A stretch of DNA of 64,000 nt from Candidatus Galacturonatibacter soehngenii (GTDB lineage: Bacteria; Bacillota; Clostridia; Lachnospirales; Lachnospiraceae). The DNA lies in the NCBI RefSeq assembly GCF_008830185.1, contig NZ_WAGX01000003.1, forward strand, positions 344,535 to 408,534, written 5' to 3'. Positions within the stretch are counted from its first letter, which is position 1; every line of letters begins with the position of its first letter. Positions 25,660-35,783 of this stretch are shown here, in pieces. Under the pieces are notes generated by a model that saw only the letters and a list, made by a program, of their open reading frames with translations, did no database searches and was not told the origin of the DNA. The translations under genes and the position numbers were made by a program.

Positions 25660-25777
25660 GCTATAATGCGAATAAAGGCATTGTTTTGCAAAGAAATATC
25701 TGGTAAAATACAAGTATAATAGATTTTATGTTACGATTGTAGGCATGGACGCCCAAACAGATCAAAGGAGTGATTTT

Positions 25778-26482
25778 ATGGCAACAGTTAATCAAATGGC
25801 AAATTATAGCTTTCATAATTATTCTTCTAACAGTCCCTATGATTCGACAAGTACGATTCTACGTGACTATGCAAGTGTTAAAAATGGTAGTTATAAGAAG
25901 TTATTAAAAGCATATTATGATAAGTCGGATTCGAAAGATTTGAATACATCCATCTCAACCAGCTTAGATTCTTCAAAGACGATTGCAAAGATACATAATG
26001 CGGCTTTATCTCTTTCAAGTTCGGCAGATGCATTAAGTGCAAAGGGAAGTAAATCCTTATTTAAAGCAACAGAAGGAAGCTATGATATGGATCGAATTTA
26101 TAAAGCAGCAAATAGCTTTGTAAATGACTACAATACAATGATTCATGAAGGGGCGAAAGCAGAATCTAAGTCAATATTAAAGTCAACGTTATCCTTGACA
26201 AGGCTTTCAAAGTCAAATAAGAATCTGTTGAAGGATATTGGAATTACAGTAGGTAGTAATAATAAGTTAACCATTGACGAAGAGGCTTTTAAGAAGGCAG
26301 ATATCAATAAAATAAAGACATTGTTTCAAGGGGCGAGTTCCTATGCCGCTAATGTATCAACAAAAGCAGCTAAAATAAAAGGCAACGCGTTAGTAGAAGC
26401 TCTTAAATCCAATACATACACAAATAAAGCAAATTATAGTAACACATATTTTGAAGGAGCGATATATAGTAGCTTTTTCTAG
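25778..26482 (+). CDS. FliD-like (flagellar cap-like) orphan protein
   Basis: A 234-residue, Ser/Lys/Asn-rich protein. ATG 25778 is placed behind AAAGGAG; the frame also extends to 25745. The middle and end resemble the FliD C-terminal domain: coiled helices around FVNDYNTMI, then LLKDIGITVGSNNKLTIDEEAFKKADINKIKTLF, the usual layout before the FliD tail. It lacks the long N-terminal part of a full flagellar cap and no flagellar genes are nearby. Possibly a cell-surface or flagellum-associated relative; function not assigned. Confidence 0.6.
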   Translation: MATVNQMANYSFHNYSSNSPYDSTSTILRDYASVKNGSYKKLLKAYYDKSDSKDLNTSISTSLDSSKTIAKIHNAALSLSSSADALSAKGSKSLFKATEGSYDMDRIYKAANSFVNDYNTMIHEGAKAESKSILKSTLSLTRLSKSNKNLLKDIGITVGSNNKLTIDEEAFKKADINKIKTLFQGASSYAANVSTKAAKIKGNALVEALKSNTYTNKANYSNTYFEGAIYSSFF

Positions 26483-26493
26483 ATAGACATAAT

Positions 26494-26531
26494 AAAAACC
26501 AAATCCATTTTGATGCTGGATTTGGTTTTTT
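26494..26531 (+). terminator. Rho-independent terminator
   Basis: A 14-bp perfect stem, AAAAACCAAATCCA (26494-26507) with TGGATTTGGTTTTT (26517-26530), ends in a T-run. It closes the FliD-like gene ahead of murE. Confidence 0.9.
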
Positions 26532-26676
26532 GTCTATAGTACATCTTTGTCAAAGAAGGAGTGTATCGTATTTATATTTGCATGATTTTACTAGATATGG
26601 TATTCTAATAGATATGGTTAAATTCTGGCTAAGATAGCATAAAGACTATCATTGCATGGAATTAGGAGGAATGAAA

Positions 26677-28146
26677 GTGGCGTATTTAAAGAAATTACTT
26701 GAGCAAGTAGATTATCAATGTATGCAAGGTACAATTGATGTAGAAGTAGATAAAATTATATATGATTCACGAAAAGTTGAAAAAGATTGCTTGTTTTTTT
26801 GCATTCCAGGAACGGTTGTAGATGGTCACACATTTGCTGAGGAAGCAGTATTAAAAGGAGCAACTATACTAGTAATAGAAAAAGAAGTAGTCGTTCCTTC
26901 ACATGTCACAATCATTAAAGTTGAAAATGTAAGAAAAGCAATGGCGATTATGTCAGCTACTTACTTTGATTATCCAGCAGATAAATTAAAAGTAATTGGT
27001 ATAACTGGTACAAAAGGAAAGACAACAACTACTTATATGGTGAAATCAATACTTGAAAGTGCAGGGCATAAAGTAGGACTAATTGGGACGATAGAAGCAA
27101 TCATTGGAGAAGAAAAAATACCAGCTAATAATACGACACCAGAAAGTTATATCTTACAGGAATATTTCTATAAAATGCTAGAAGCAGGTTGTGATATAGC
27201 GGTTATGGAAGTATCTTCACAAGGACTCATGATGCATCGTGTTGCAGGATTTTTATTTGAGTTTGGGATCTTTACCAATATTGAGCCTGACCATATCGGA
27301 CCAAATGAACATGCAAGCTTTGAAGAATATATGGCATGTAAGGGTATGTTATTTCAACAATGTAAGACAGGTATTGTGAATATAGATGATAAACATGCAA
27401 AAGACGTAATAGAAGGTCATACCTGTGCAATTGAAACGTTTGGTTTTTCCGAAGGTGCTGATATTAGGGCAACCAATACCAGGTTGGTTTCAGAACCTGG
27501 ATATCTTGGTGTAACTTATCATGTGTCAGGATTGATAGATTTTGAGGTAGAAATCGATGTTCCAGGGAAATTTAGTGTTTATAACTCTTTGACAGCGATA
27601 GCAATTTGCAGACATTTTCATGCAGATATTCAAACCATTCAAAAGGCTTTAAAGGTTGCAAAAGTAAAAGGAAGAATTGAAATGATTCAAGTATCAAACG
27701 ACTTTACGTTAATGATTGATTATGCTCACAATGCAATGAGCCTTGAGAGCCTTTTGACTACCTTAAAAGAATATAATCCAAAGCGTCTGGTATGTTTATT
27801 TGGCTGTGGAGGAAATCGCTCCAAATTAAGGCGTTATGAAATGGGAGAAGTGTCAGGAAGACTTGCTGATTTGACTGTTATAACGTCTGATAATCCAAGA
27901 GATGAAGAGCCACAGGTAATTATAGATGATATTAAGATTGGATTAGCAAAGACACAAGGTGACTTTATAGAAATTATAGATCGAAAAGAAGCGATTGCGT
28001 ATGTCATTGATCATGGTCAAAAGGGAGATGTCATTGTCTTGGCGGGAAAAGGGCATGAAGATTACCAAGAGATTAAAGGTAAAAAGTATCCTATGGACGA
28101 ACGAGTTATTATTAACGAAATACTAGAGGAAAGAAAGAGTAGGTAA
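26677..28146 (+). CDS. murE: UDP-N-acetylmuramoyl-tripeptide synthetase (meso-DAP adding)
   Basis: Cytoplasmic ligase adding the third amino acid of the peptidoglycan stem peptide. The ATP loop is GITGTKGKTTTTYM. The C-terminal DNPR motif (ITSDNPRDEEP) marks the enzymes that add meso-diaminopimelate rather than lysine. Length is about 489 residues. AGGAGG at 26664-26669 is best spaced for GTG 26677; ATG 26671 is too close to it and ATG 26656 lies upstream. The gene sits here, directly before priA, instead of in the dcw cluster 16 kb downstream. Confidence 0.95.
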   Translation: MAYLKKLLEQVDYQCMQGTIDVEVDKIIYDSRKVEKDCLFFCIPGTVVDGHTFAEEAVLKGATILVIEKEVVVPSHVTIIKVENVRKAMAIMSATYFDYPADKLKVIGITGTKGKTTTTYMVKSILESAGHKVGLIGTIEAIIGEEKIPANNTTPESYILQEYFYKMLEAGCDIAVMEVSSQGLMMHRVAGFLFEFGIFTNIEPDHIGPNEHASFEEYMACKGMLFQQCKTGIVNIDDKHAKDVIEGHTCAIETFGFSEGADIRATNTRLVSEPGYLGVTYHVSGLIDFEVEIDVPGKFSVYNSLTAIAICRHFHADIQTIQKALKVAKVKGRIEMIQVSNDFTLMIDYAHNAMSLESLLTTLKEYNPKRLVCLFGCGGNRSKLRRYEMGEVSGRLADLTVITSDNPRDEEPQVIIDDIKIGLAKTQGDFIEIIDRKEAIAYVIDHGQKGDVIVLAGKGHEDYQEIKGKKYPMDERVIINEILEERKSR

Positions 28147-28150
28147 ATTC

Positions 28151-30376
28151 ATGTTTGCTAATATCATTATTGATATTTCTCATGAAAAATTAGATAGAAC
28201 ATTTCAGTATATCATTCCGGAAGAAATGAAAGAACAAATACATGCAGGTATGGAAGTTTTGATTCCATTTGGTAATGGGAATCGAATGATAAAAGGCTAT
28301 GTACTTGAGATAACCGATGTACCTGCATTTGATATTGACAAGATGAAACAAGTCTTTCAGATATCAAAAAACAGCATGCAGATTGAATCACATTTAATTG
28401 CGCTTGCAGGGTGGATTAAAGAAAATTATGGTGGTACTATGATTCAAGCTTTAAAAACGGTTATCCCTGTCAAACAAAAGATTAAGTCAAAAGAAAAAAG
28501 AAGTCTTGTCCTTCTCTTAGAGGATCAAAAAGCCAATGAACAGTTAGAGTTATATATAAAAAAGAAAAATAAGGCAAGAGAACGATTGCTAAGAGAATTA
28601 ATAAGAACAAAAGAACTAGATTATGAATTAGCAACAAGTCAGCTTCATATCTCATCTAGCGTTATTAAGGCATTTGTTGAGCAAGAAATAGTTAAAATTG
28701 AATCCACTAAAATATATAGAAATCCAGTTTTGGCTAATCAAAAAGATGACTTAAAGATTACATTAAATAAAGAACAACAATATATTGTCGATTCAATCGT
28801 AGACGATTTTAATAATAAAAAGAAGAAAACGTATTTGATACATGGAATAACTGGGAGTGGAAAGACGGAAGTCTATATTCATTTGATTCAGGAAGCGGTT
28901 AACAATGGAAAGCAAGCGATTGTTCTTATACCCGAAATATCTTTGACGTATCAGACCGTCATGCGTTTTTATAAACATTTTGGAAGTCGAGTATCCATAA
29001 TCAATTCAAAGTTATCAAGCGGAGAAAGATACGACCAATTTGAGAGAGCAAAAAATGGTGAATTGGATGTCATGATAGGGCCTCGCTCCGCACTGTTTAC
29101 GCCATTCTCCAATTTGGGTTTTATTATTATAGATGAGGAGCATGAAGGTAGCTATAAAAGTGAAACAGTTCCTAAATATCATGCGAGAGAAACAGCGATT
29201 GAACGAGCAAGAATGTCTGGGGCAAGCGTTGTTCTTGGGTCTGCGACACCTTCTATTGATTCTTATTACAAAGCATTAGAGGGTGAATATGAACTTTATA
29301 GCCTAAATAAGAGAACAAGTGATAGTGCACTACCAACTGTAGAAATAGTTGATTTGCGTGACGAGTTAAAGGCAGGAAATCGTTCTATTCTAAGTATAAG
29401 ATTAAGAGAATGTATACAAGATCGTTTGGATAAAAAAGAACAAATCATGTTATTTATCAATCGGAGGGGATATGCAGGCTTTGTTTCTTGCAGAGCTTGT
29501 GGTCACGTAATGAAATGCCCAAATTGCGATGTCTCATTATCGGCACACAATAATGGAAAGTTAATTTGCCATTATTGTGGATATGACGAAAAAATGGTAA
29601 AACAGTGTCCAACATGTGGGTCTAAGTATATTGGAGGCTTTCGAGCGGGTACACAACAAATAGAAGAGATTGTGCAAAAAGAATATCCACAGGCAAAAGT
29701 CCTTCGTATGGATATGGACACCACGAAGTCAAAAGATGGTCATGAAAAGATTTTATCTGCCTTTGCAAATGGAGAAGCTGATATTTTAATTGGAACTCAA
29801 ATGATTGTAAAAGGGCATGATTTTCCTAATGTGACTTTAGTGGGAGTATTGGCGGCAGATTTGTCACTTTATTCGAATGATTATCATGCATCAGAGAGAA
29901 CCTTTCAGCTGTTAACACAGGCCGCAGGAAGAGCAGGAAGAGGAGAAAAAAAAGGAGAAGTAGTCATACAAACCTACAGTCCGAAGCATTATAGTATTAC
30001 CTCCTCTCGTAATCAAAACTATAAAGAGTTTTACGAACAAGAGATTTCTTATCGAGGCATTGCAGGGTATCCTCCGGTTTCCAATATGCTTGCGATATTG
30101 ATTTCTTCTGATAAAGAAGAATTGGCACAGCAAGGAGCCTGGTTACTAAAAAAACGAATGGATGAAATGCAGTTATCAAATACAGTTGTGATAGGACCAA
30201 GTGATTGCACGATTGCAAAAGTAAATAACATCTACAAAAAAGTTATTTATATCAAACAAAAAAAATATGAAACGCTGATTCAAGTGAAAAATAGCATGGA
30301 ACAATATATAGATATGAATGATAAGTATAAAAATGTAAATGTTCAGTTTGATTTTAATCCAATGAACACATACTAG
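28151..30376 (+). CDS. priA: Primosomal protein N' (replication restart helicase PriA)
   Basis: A 741-residue superfamily 2 helicase that restarts stalled forks. The N-terminal DNA-binding domain is followed by Walker A (HGITGSGKTEVY), the DEEH box (IIDEEHEGSYK), and the two-zinc cysteine insert (CRACGHVMKCPNC ... CHYCGY ... CPTCG). Helicase motifs V-VI (GTQMIVKGHDFPNV, QAAGRAGRG) close the core. It begins 5 bp after murE and opens the conserved priA-def-fmt-rsmB string. Confidence 0.97.
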   Translation: MFANIIIDISHEKLDRTFQYIIPEEMKEQIHAGMEVLIPFGNGNRMIKGYVLEITDVPAFDIDKMKQVFQISKNSMQIESHLIALAGWIKENYGGTMIQALKTVIPVKQKIKSKEKRSLVLLLEDQKANEQLELYIKKKNKARERLLRELIRTKELDYELATSQLHISSSVIKAFVEQEIVKIESTKIYRNPVLANQKDDLKITLNKEQQYIVDSIVDDFNNKKKKTYLIHGITGSGKTEVYIHLIQEAVNNGKQAIVLIPEISLTYQTVMRFYKHFGSRVSIINSKLSSGERYDQFERAKNGELDVMIGPRSALFTPFSNLGFIIIDEEHEGSYKSETVPKYHARETAIERARMSGASVVLGSATPSIDSYYKALEGEYELYSLNKRTSDSALPTVEIVDLRDELKAGNRSILSIRLRECIQDRLDKKEQIMLFINRRGYAGFVSCRACGHVMKCPNCDVSLSAHNNGKLICHYCGYDEKMVKQCPTCGSKYIGGFRAGTQQIEEIVQKEYPQAKVLRMDMDTTKSKDGHEKILSAFANGEADILIGTQMIVKGHDFPNVTLVGVLAADLSLYSNDYHASERTFQLLTQAAGRAGRGEKKGEVVIQTYSPKHYSITSSRNQNYKEFYEQEISYRGIAGYPPVSNMLAILISSDKEELAQQGAWLLKKRMDEMQLSNTVVIGPSDCTIAKVNNIYKKVIYIKQKKYETLIQVKNSMEQYIDMNDKYKNVNVQFDFNPMNTY

Positions 30377-30391
30377 AATGGAGAAAAAGAT

Positions 30392-30865
30392 ATGGCGATT
30401 AGAAAAATTAGAGTAATGGGAGACGATTGTCTAAGAAAAAAATGTAGAGAAGTTACAGAAATGACACCAAGAATCAAAGAACTAATTGATGATATGTTTG
30501 ATACGATGTATGAGGCTTATGGTGTTGGACTTGCGGCACCTCAGGTTGGAGTCTTAAAGCGTATTGTTGTTATTGATACGGATGATAATCCAATTGTATT
30601 AATTAACCCTGTGATTCTTGAGACTTCTGGAGAGCAGACAGGAGATGAAGGCTGTTTAAGCGTACCTGGAAAAGCTGGGATTGTGACAAGACCAAATTAT
30701 GTAAAGGTGAAAGCCTTAGATATTAATATGAAAGAATTTGAACTGGAAGGAACCGAGTTACTTGCAAGAGCGATTTGTCATGAGTGCGACCATTTGGACG
30801 GTGTTATGTATGTCGATATCGTCGAAGGTGATTTACATGATGTAACAGCCGACGAGGAGGAATAG
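30392..30865 (+). CDS. def: Peptide deformylase
   Basis: A 157-residue metalloenzyme removing the formyl group from nascent proteins. All three family motifs are present: GVGLAAPQVG, EGCLSVPG (metal-binding Cys) and HECDHLDG (HExxH). It lies between priA and fmt, with one base before the fmt start. Confidence 0.97.
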   Translation: MAIRKIRVMGDDCLRKKCREVTEMTPRIKELIDDMFDTMYEAYGVGLAAPQVGVLKRIVVIDTDDNPIVLINPVILETSGEQTGDEGCLSVPGKAGIVTRPNYVKVKALDINMKEFELEGTELLARAICHECDHLDGVMYVDIVEGDLHDVTADEEE

Positions 30866-30866
30866 T

Positions 30867-31799
30867 GTGAAGATTGTATTTATGGGGACACCTGAATTTT
30901 CAGTGGAGACTTTAGAAAAGTTGATTGAAGCAGGGCATGAGATTTTGGCGGTTGTAACACAGCCAGATAAACCAAAAGGAAGAGGAAAAGCGGTACAATA
31001 TCCTGCAGTAAAAGAAGCAGCATTAAAGCATGGTATTCTTGTTTACCAGCCAATCAAGGTAAGAGAACCTGAATTTGTTGCAATTTTAAAGGATTTGAAT
31101 CCTGATGTTATCGTAGTGATAGCTTTTGGTCAGATTTTAACAAAAGAAATATTAGATATACCAAAGTATGGTTGTATTAACGTTCATGCATCTCTTTTAC
31201 CAAAATATCGTGGAGCGGCACCAATTCAATGGGTTGTGATTGATGGTGAAAAGGAAACGGGTGTTACAACCCAACGAATGGATGTTGGAATCGATACAGG
31301 TGATATGATAATGAAGACCGTTGTTCCAATAGCAGAAGAGGAGACAGGTGGAAGTCTTCATGATAAGTTAATGGTAGCGGGTGCTAAGCTTTGTGTAGAA
31401 ACCTTAAAGAAACTAGAAGATAACACAGCTGTATTTGAAAAGCAAGACGATAGCTTGTCAAATTACGTTAAAATTCTGAATAAATCAATCGGCAACATCG
31501 ATTGGACAATGTCTGCAATTGAAATTGAACGACTTATTAGAGGGTTAAATCCTTGGCCAAGTGCATATAGTAAATTAAATCATAAAACGATAAAAATTTG
31601 GAAAGCTAAAGTAATAGATGATAATAGCAAGTATGAGGCGGGAACCATTTCTGCAATCGGAAAAGATTTTCTTCATATACAGACAGGAAAAGGATTGTTA
31701 TCGATTCTAGAACTTCAATTAGAAGGGAAAAAGCGTATGCTAATAGAAGATTTCTTAAGAGGAGTTAAATTAGAAATCGGAACGAAGTTAGGAGAATAG
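30867..31799 (+). CDS. fmt: Methionyl-tRNA formyltransferase
   Basis: A 310-residue enzyme that formylates initiator Met-tRNA. It starts at GTG 30867 behind GAGGAGG. It begins KIVFMGTPEFSV and has the catalytic region NVHASLLPKYRGAAPIQW and the GxxTGVTTQRMDVGIDTGD stretch, plus the C-terminal OB-type domain. It is functionally paired with def immediately upstream. Confidence 0.97.
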   Translation: MKIVFMGTPEFSVETLEKLIEAGHEILAVVTQPDKPKGRGKAVQYPAVKEAALKHGILVYQPIKVREPEFVAILKDLNPDVIVVIAFGQILTKEILDIPKYGCINVHASLLPKYRGAAPIQWVVIDGEKETGVTTQRMDVGIDTGDMIMKTVVPIAEEETGGSLHDKLMVAGAKLCVETLKKLEDNTAVFEKQDDSLSNYVKILNKSIGNIDWTMSAIEIERLIRGLNPWPSAYSKLNHKTIKIWKAKVIDDNSKYEAGTISAIGKDFLHIQTGKGLLSILELQLEGKKRMLIEDFLRGVKLEIGTKLGE

Positions 31800-31894
31800 T
31801 GACAACTAATTTGTGAAATATATTTGAAAATTATGGATTCAGCCAGATTATGGTGTATAATAATCTAACAAATTATTTCAAAGGAGGAATTGTT

Positions 31895-32608
31895 ATGTAT
31901 GGATTAGGATATGGATATGGTATGTATTACGATCCTACTTATATATTGGTAATTTTAGGAATTATTATAACGTTGGCAGCTTCCGCAAAGGTAAATAGTA
32001 CCTTTAATAAATATTCAAAGGTTAGAAGTATGTCTGGTATGACTGGGGCTGATGCGGCTAAAAGAATATTAAATTCTGCAGGAATTTATGATGTGTCAAT
32101 ACAGCATATTTCAGGTAATCTTACGGATCACTATGATCCAAAACATAAAGTACTAAGATTGTCAGATAGTGTCTATAACTCAATGAGTGTAGCGGCTATT
32201 GGAGTAGCGGCGCATGAGTGTGGTCATGCCATACAAGATCAAAAGGACTATGTACCACTAAGACTTCGCGCTAGTCTGGTTCCAGTAGCAAATATTGGGT
32301 CTATGTTAGCATGGCCTGTTATTGTATTAGGACTTATTCTTGGTGCGTTTGAAACCTTAGTTCCAATTGGTATTATTTTGTTTTCAGCGGCGGTATTGTT
32401 CCAGATTGTAACCTTGCCAGTTGAGTTTAATGCTTCAAGCCGTGCCATAGCAGTATTAGATAGTACGGGGATACTTGGAGGAGAAGAAATTCGTTACACC
32501 AAGAAGGTTTTATCAGCAGCAGCGCTTACTTATGTAGCCAGTGCAGCAGCTTCTATCTTACAGCTGCTTCGACTTGTCTTATTATTTGGAGGAAGAAATC
32601 GTGACTAA
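31895..32608 (+). CDS. Membrane zinc metallopeptidase of the YugP family
   Basis: A 237-residue membrane protein. ATG 31895 follows AAAGGAGG; the frame extends upstream to 31850 without need. A Gly/Tyr-rich start is followed by a first span, then the zinc motif HECGHAIQD (HExxH), and two more spans. A conserved NASSRAI region likely gives the third ligand nearby. This family (Peptidase M, PF04298-type) is common in Firmicutes; the target is unknown. Its stop overlaps the rsmB start by 8 bases, so the two are translationally coupled. Confidence 0.88.
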   Translation: MYGLGYGYGMYYDPTYILVILGIIITLAASAKVNSTFNKYSKVRSMSGMTGADAAKRILNSAGIYDVSIQHISGNLTDHYDPKHKVLRLSDSVYNSMSVAAIGVAAHECGHAIQDQKDYVPLRLRASLVPVANIGSMLAWPVIVLGLILGAFETLVPIGIILFSAAVLFQIVTLPVEFNASSRAIAVLDSTGILGGEEIRYTKKVLSAAALTYVASAAASILQLLRLVLLFGGRNRD

Positions 32609-33956
32609 ATCAGTAAATGTAAGAGAACTGATTCTAGGTATTTTATTAGAGGTGACTGAACGTGATGTATACAGTCACCTTATTATACGTAATGTACTAG
32701 ATAAATATCAGTACTTGGATAAACAAGAAAGAGCTTTTTTGACTAGAGTATCAGAAGGTACGATAGAAAATACCATTCTATTGGATTATATTATTAATCA
32801 ATTTTCAAAAGTAAAAGTAAATAAAATGAAGCCTGTGATAAGAAATATCTTAAGAATGAGTGTTTATCAATTGAAGTTTATGGACGGTGTGCCAGACTCT
32901 GCGGTATGCAATGAAGCAGTGAAATTAGCGACTAAGAAAGGATTTCATAATCTAAAAGGTTTTGTAAACGGTGTACTTAGAAATATTACAAGAAACCTAG
33001 ACAAAATTGCATATCCAAGTGAAGAAAATGAAAAATCAGAGTATCTATCGATTATGTATTCGATGCCAAAATGGATTGTTGACAAATGGTTAGAAGAATA
33101 TGAATATTTTGAAGTAAAGAAAATGTTAGAAGGTTTTTTTAATAAAAATAACGTTACCATTCGATGCAATCTAAGTAAGATTTCACCAGAAGAATTAAAA
33201 GAAATACTTGAAAAAGAAAATATTAAGGTTGAGGCATCAAAGTACTTGAACTATGCTTTTGAAATAAGTGGATATAATAGAATCAACTTGATTGAAGCGT
33301 TTCAAAAAGGATTCTTTCAGATTCAAGATATTAGTTCCATGCTTGTAATAGAAGCAGCCCAAATAAAAGAGCATGATTATGTGATTGATGTTTGTGCTGC
33401 ACCAGGTGGAAAAAGCTTACATGCAGCAGATAAACTAAATGGTACTGGTTTTGTTCAGGCAAGAGATTTGACTGAGGCAAAGATTGCTTTGATCCAAGAA
33501 AATATAGGAAGAACTGGCTTTCAAAATATAGAGGCGAAGCAATTTGATGCGACGGTTTATGATGATACGGCAAAAGAAAAAGCAGACGTTTTGATTGCAG
33601 ATTTACCATGTTCAGGGCTTGGAGTTCTTGGCAAAAAAACGGATATCAAATATAAGATGACACCACAAAAGCAAAATGACCTAGTGAAACTGCAAAGAGA
33701 AATATTACAGATAGTCAAAGATTATGTAAAACCAGGTGGCATTCTCATTTATAGTACCTGTACCATTAATAAAGAAGAAAACTTGGATAATGTAGAATGG
33801 TTTATTAATAACTTTGAATTTGAGTTAGAAGATTTTACAAATCAATTAAGTTTGCCATTACAAATTGAATCAGTAAAAGAAGGATATCTTCAATTGTTGC
33901 CAGGTCTCTTTGATACAGATGGATTTTTTATCGCCAAATTAAGAAAAGCAAAGTAA
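32601..33956 (+). CDS. rsmB: 16S rRNA m5C967 methyltransferase
   Basis: A 451-residue protein with an N-terminal NusB-like RNA-binding domain (residues ~5-130) and a SAM methyltransferase domain. The SAM site is CAAPGGKSLHAA; the paired catalytic cysteines lie in DLPCSGLGVLGKK and YSTCTINKEEN. GTG 32601 is chosen, 8 bases after GGAGGA; the longer frame from 32541 would run deep into the preceding gene. It is part of the priA-thiN string. Confidence 0.95.
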   Translation: MTKSVNVRELILGILLEVTERDVYSHLIIRNVLDKYQYLDKQERAFLTRVSEGTIENTILLDYIINQFSKVKVNKMKPVIRNILRMSVYQLKFMDGVPDSAVCNEAVKLATKKGFHNLKGFVNGVLRNITRNLDKIAYPSEENEKSEYLSIMYSMPKWIVDKWLEEYEYFEVKKMLEGFFNKNNVTIRCNLSKISPEELKEILEKENIKVEASKYLNYAFEISGYNRINLIEAFQKGFFQIQDISSMLVIEAAQIKEHDYVIDVCAAPGGKSLHAADKLNGTGFVQARDLTEAKIALIQENIGRTGFQNIEAKQFDATVYDDTAKEKADVLIADLPCSGLGVLGKKTDIKYKMTPQKQNDLVKLQREILQIVKDYVKPGGILIYSTCTINKEENLDNVEWFINNFEFELEDFTNQLSLPLQIESVKEGYLQLLPGLFDTDGFFIAKLRKAK

Positions 33957-33982
33957 TTTTTAGAAGGATACTGGGAGGGAAA

Positions 33983-35035
33983 ATGGAGTTAACTGATATA
34001 AAATCATTGAGTATAGATGAATTAAAAGAACAAATAAGTTTAATGGGAGATAAAGCGTTTCGTGCAAAGCAAATCTATGATTGGTTACATGTAAAACTAG
34101 TAGATGATTTTGACGAAATGACAAACCTATCAAAAGAATTAAAAGAACAATTAAAAAATACATTTCAAATTGTAACCGTTAACCCGATTGAAGTACAAAC
34201 ATCGAAACTGGATGGAACACAAAAATATTTATTTCAATTACAAGATGGAAATGTAATTGAAAGCGTATTGATGAAATACAAACATGGTAATTCGGTCTGT
34301 ATTTCTTCGCAGGTAGGTTGTAAAATGGGTTGTCGTTTTTGCGCTTCCACAATTGGTGGATTAGAGCGAAATCTTACCACATCGGAAATGTTATCCCAAA
34401 TCTATGTGATTCAAAGAATGGCAGGTGAACGTGTTTCCAATGTTGTGGTTATGGGAACAGGGGAACCGATGGACAATTATGATAATTTTATTCGATTTGT
34501 CAAGATGCTATCAGATGAAAACGGATTAAATATTAGCCAAAGAAATATAACGGTATCTACTTGTGGGTTGGTTCCAAGGATGAGACAACTTGCAGAAGAA
34601 AAGTTACAAATTACATTAGCGTTATCCTTACATGCAACAACAGATGAAAAAAGAAAGGCATTAATGCCAATTGCAAATAAATATAGTTTAGAAGAAGTAC
34701 TTGATGCCTGTAATTATTATTTTGAACAAACGGGACGAAGAATTACCTTTGAGTACAGCTTAGTAGGCGGGGTAAATGATACGAAGGAAGATGCCGAAGA
34801 ATTAATTAAGCTTGTAAAGCACGTAAATTGTCATGTAAATCTCATTCCAGTGAACCCAATTAAAGAAAGGGACTATGTTCAATCCAACAAAAAAGTTATA
34901 GACAATTTCAAAAATAAACTTGAAAAATGCCAAATAAATGTTACTATTAGAAGAGAAATGGGTAGAGATATTGATGGTGCCTGTGGTCAGTTAAGAAAAA
35001 GCTATCAAGATAGAAATGCAGAAAGGAAGTTATAA
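33983..35035 (+). CDS. rlmN: Dual-specificity 23S rRNA/tRNA m2A methyltransferase
   Basis: A 350-residue radical SAM enzyme methylating A2503 of 23S rRNA and A37 of some tRNAs. The cluster motif is CKMGCRFCAS, followed by GTGEPMDNYDN. The conserved C-terminal methyl-carrier cysteine lies in DIDGACGQL. The ribosome site is GGGAGGG. It ends 4 bases before the prpC start. Confidence 0.97.
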   Translation: MELTDIKSLSIDELKEQISLMGDKAFRAKQIYDWLHVKLVDDFDEMTNLSKELKEQLKNTFQIVTVNPIEVQTSKLDGTQKYLFQLQDGNVIESVLMKYKHGNSVCISSQVGCKMGCRFCASTIGGLERNLTTSEMLSQIYVIQRMAGERVSNVVVMGTGEPMDNYDNFIRFVKMLSDENGLNISQRNITVSTCGLVPRMRQLAEEKLQITLALSLHATTDEKRKALMPIANKYSLEEVLDACNYYFEQTGRRITFEYSLVGGVNDTKEDAEELIKLVKHVNCHVNLIPVNPIKERDYVQSNKKVIDNFKNKLEKCQINVTIRREMGRDIDGACGQLRKSYQDRNAERKL

Positions 35036-35039
35036 AGTT

Positions 35040-35783
35040 ATGAAGACGTTTTCCATAACGGATGTTGGACAAAAGAGAAATATGAATCAGGACTATGTAT
35101 ATACATCTGAGAATCCAGTGGGGAATCTTCCGAATCTGTTTGTAGTAGCTGACGGAATGGGTGGTCATAATGCCGGAGATTTCGCTTCTAAGTATACAGT
35201 GAAGCAGTTAATCAAATTAATTGAGTCAAGTGAAGAAACAAATCCTATTAAAATCATGCGACAATCCATTGAACTGGCAAATATGCAATTGCTTCAAAAG
35301 GCAAATGAAAATAGTGAGCTTATGGGTATGGGAACGACTTTAGTTGTGGCAACGATTGTAAAGGAATACATTTATATTGCAAATATCGGTGACAGTCGAC
35401 TCTATATTATAAATAGTGGTATTAGACAAATTACGAAGGACCATTCGTTAGTTGAAGAAATGATAAGATTAGGTGAAATTGAACGTGAGGATGCCAAGAA
35501 TCATCCAGATAAAAATATTATTACAAGGGCGATTGGAGCAGCAGAGGAGATTTCAGTTGATTTTTTTGAAATGAAACTAGAAAAAGAAGATACTATCTTA
35601 ATGTGTTCTGATGGTCTTACGAATATGATAGATGACAATGAGATATGCCAAATTATTAAAAATCAGAAAACACCAGAGCAAAAAGCACAAAAGTTAGTTG
35701 AGACAGCAAATAAAAATGGTGGCAAGGACAATATAGCAGTTATAATAATTGAACCATATGTGAGTGAGGTGAAAATATGTTAA
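35040..35783 (+). CDS. prpC: PP2C-type Ser/Thr protein phosphatase
   Basis: A 247-residue phosphatase opposing the PASTA kinase encoded next. PP2C metal-binding motifs are DVGQKRNMNQD, VVADGMGGHNAGDFAS, GDSRLYII and MCSDGLTNMI, with the final GGKDNIAVI. Start ATG 35040 gives the canonical KTFSITDVG beginning. It overlaps prkC by 7 bases, as in many Firmicutes. Confidence 0.96.
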   Translation: MKTFSITDVGQKRNMNQDYVYTSENPVGNLPNLFVVADGMGGHNAGDFASKYTVKQLIKLIESSEETNPIKIMRQSIELANMQLLQKANENSELMGMGTTLVVATIVKEYIYIANIGDSRLYIINSGIRQITKDHSLVEEMIRLGEIEREDAKNHPDKNIITRAIGAAEEISVDFFEMKLEKEDTILMCSDGLTNMIDDNEICQIIKNQKTPEQKAQKLVETANKNGGKDNIAVIIIEPYVSEVKIC

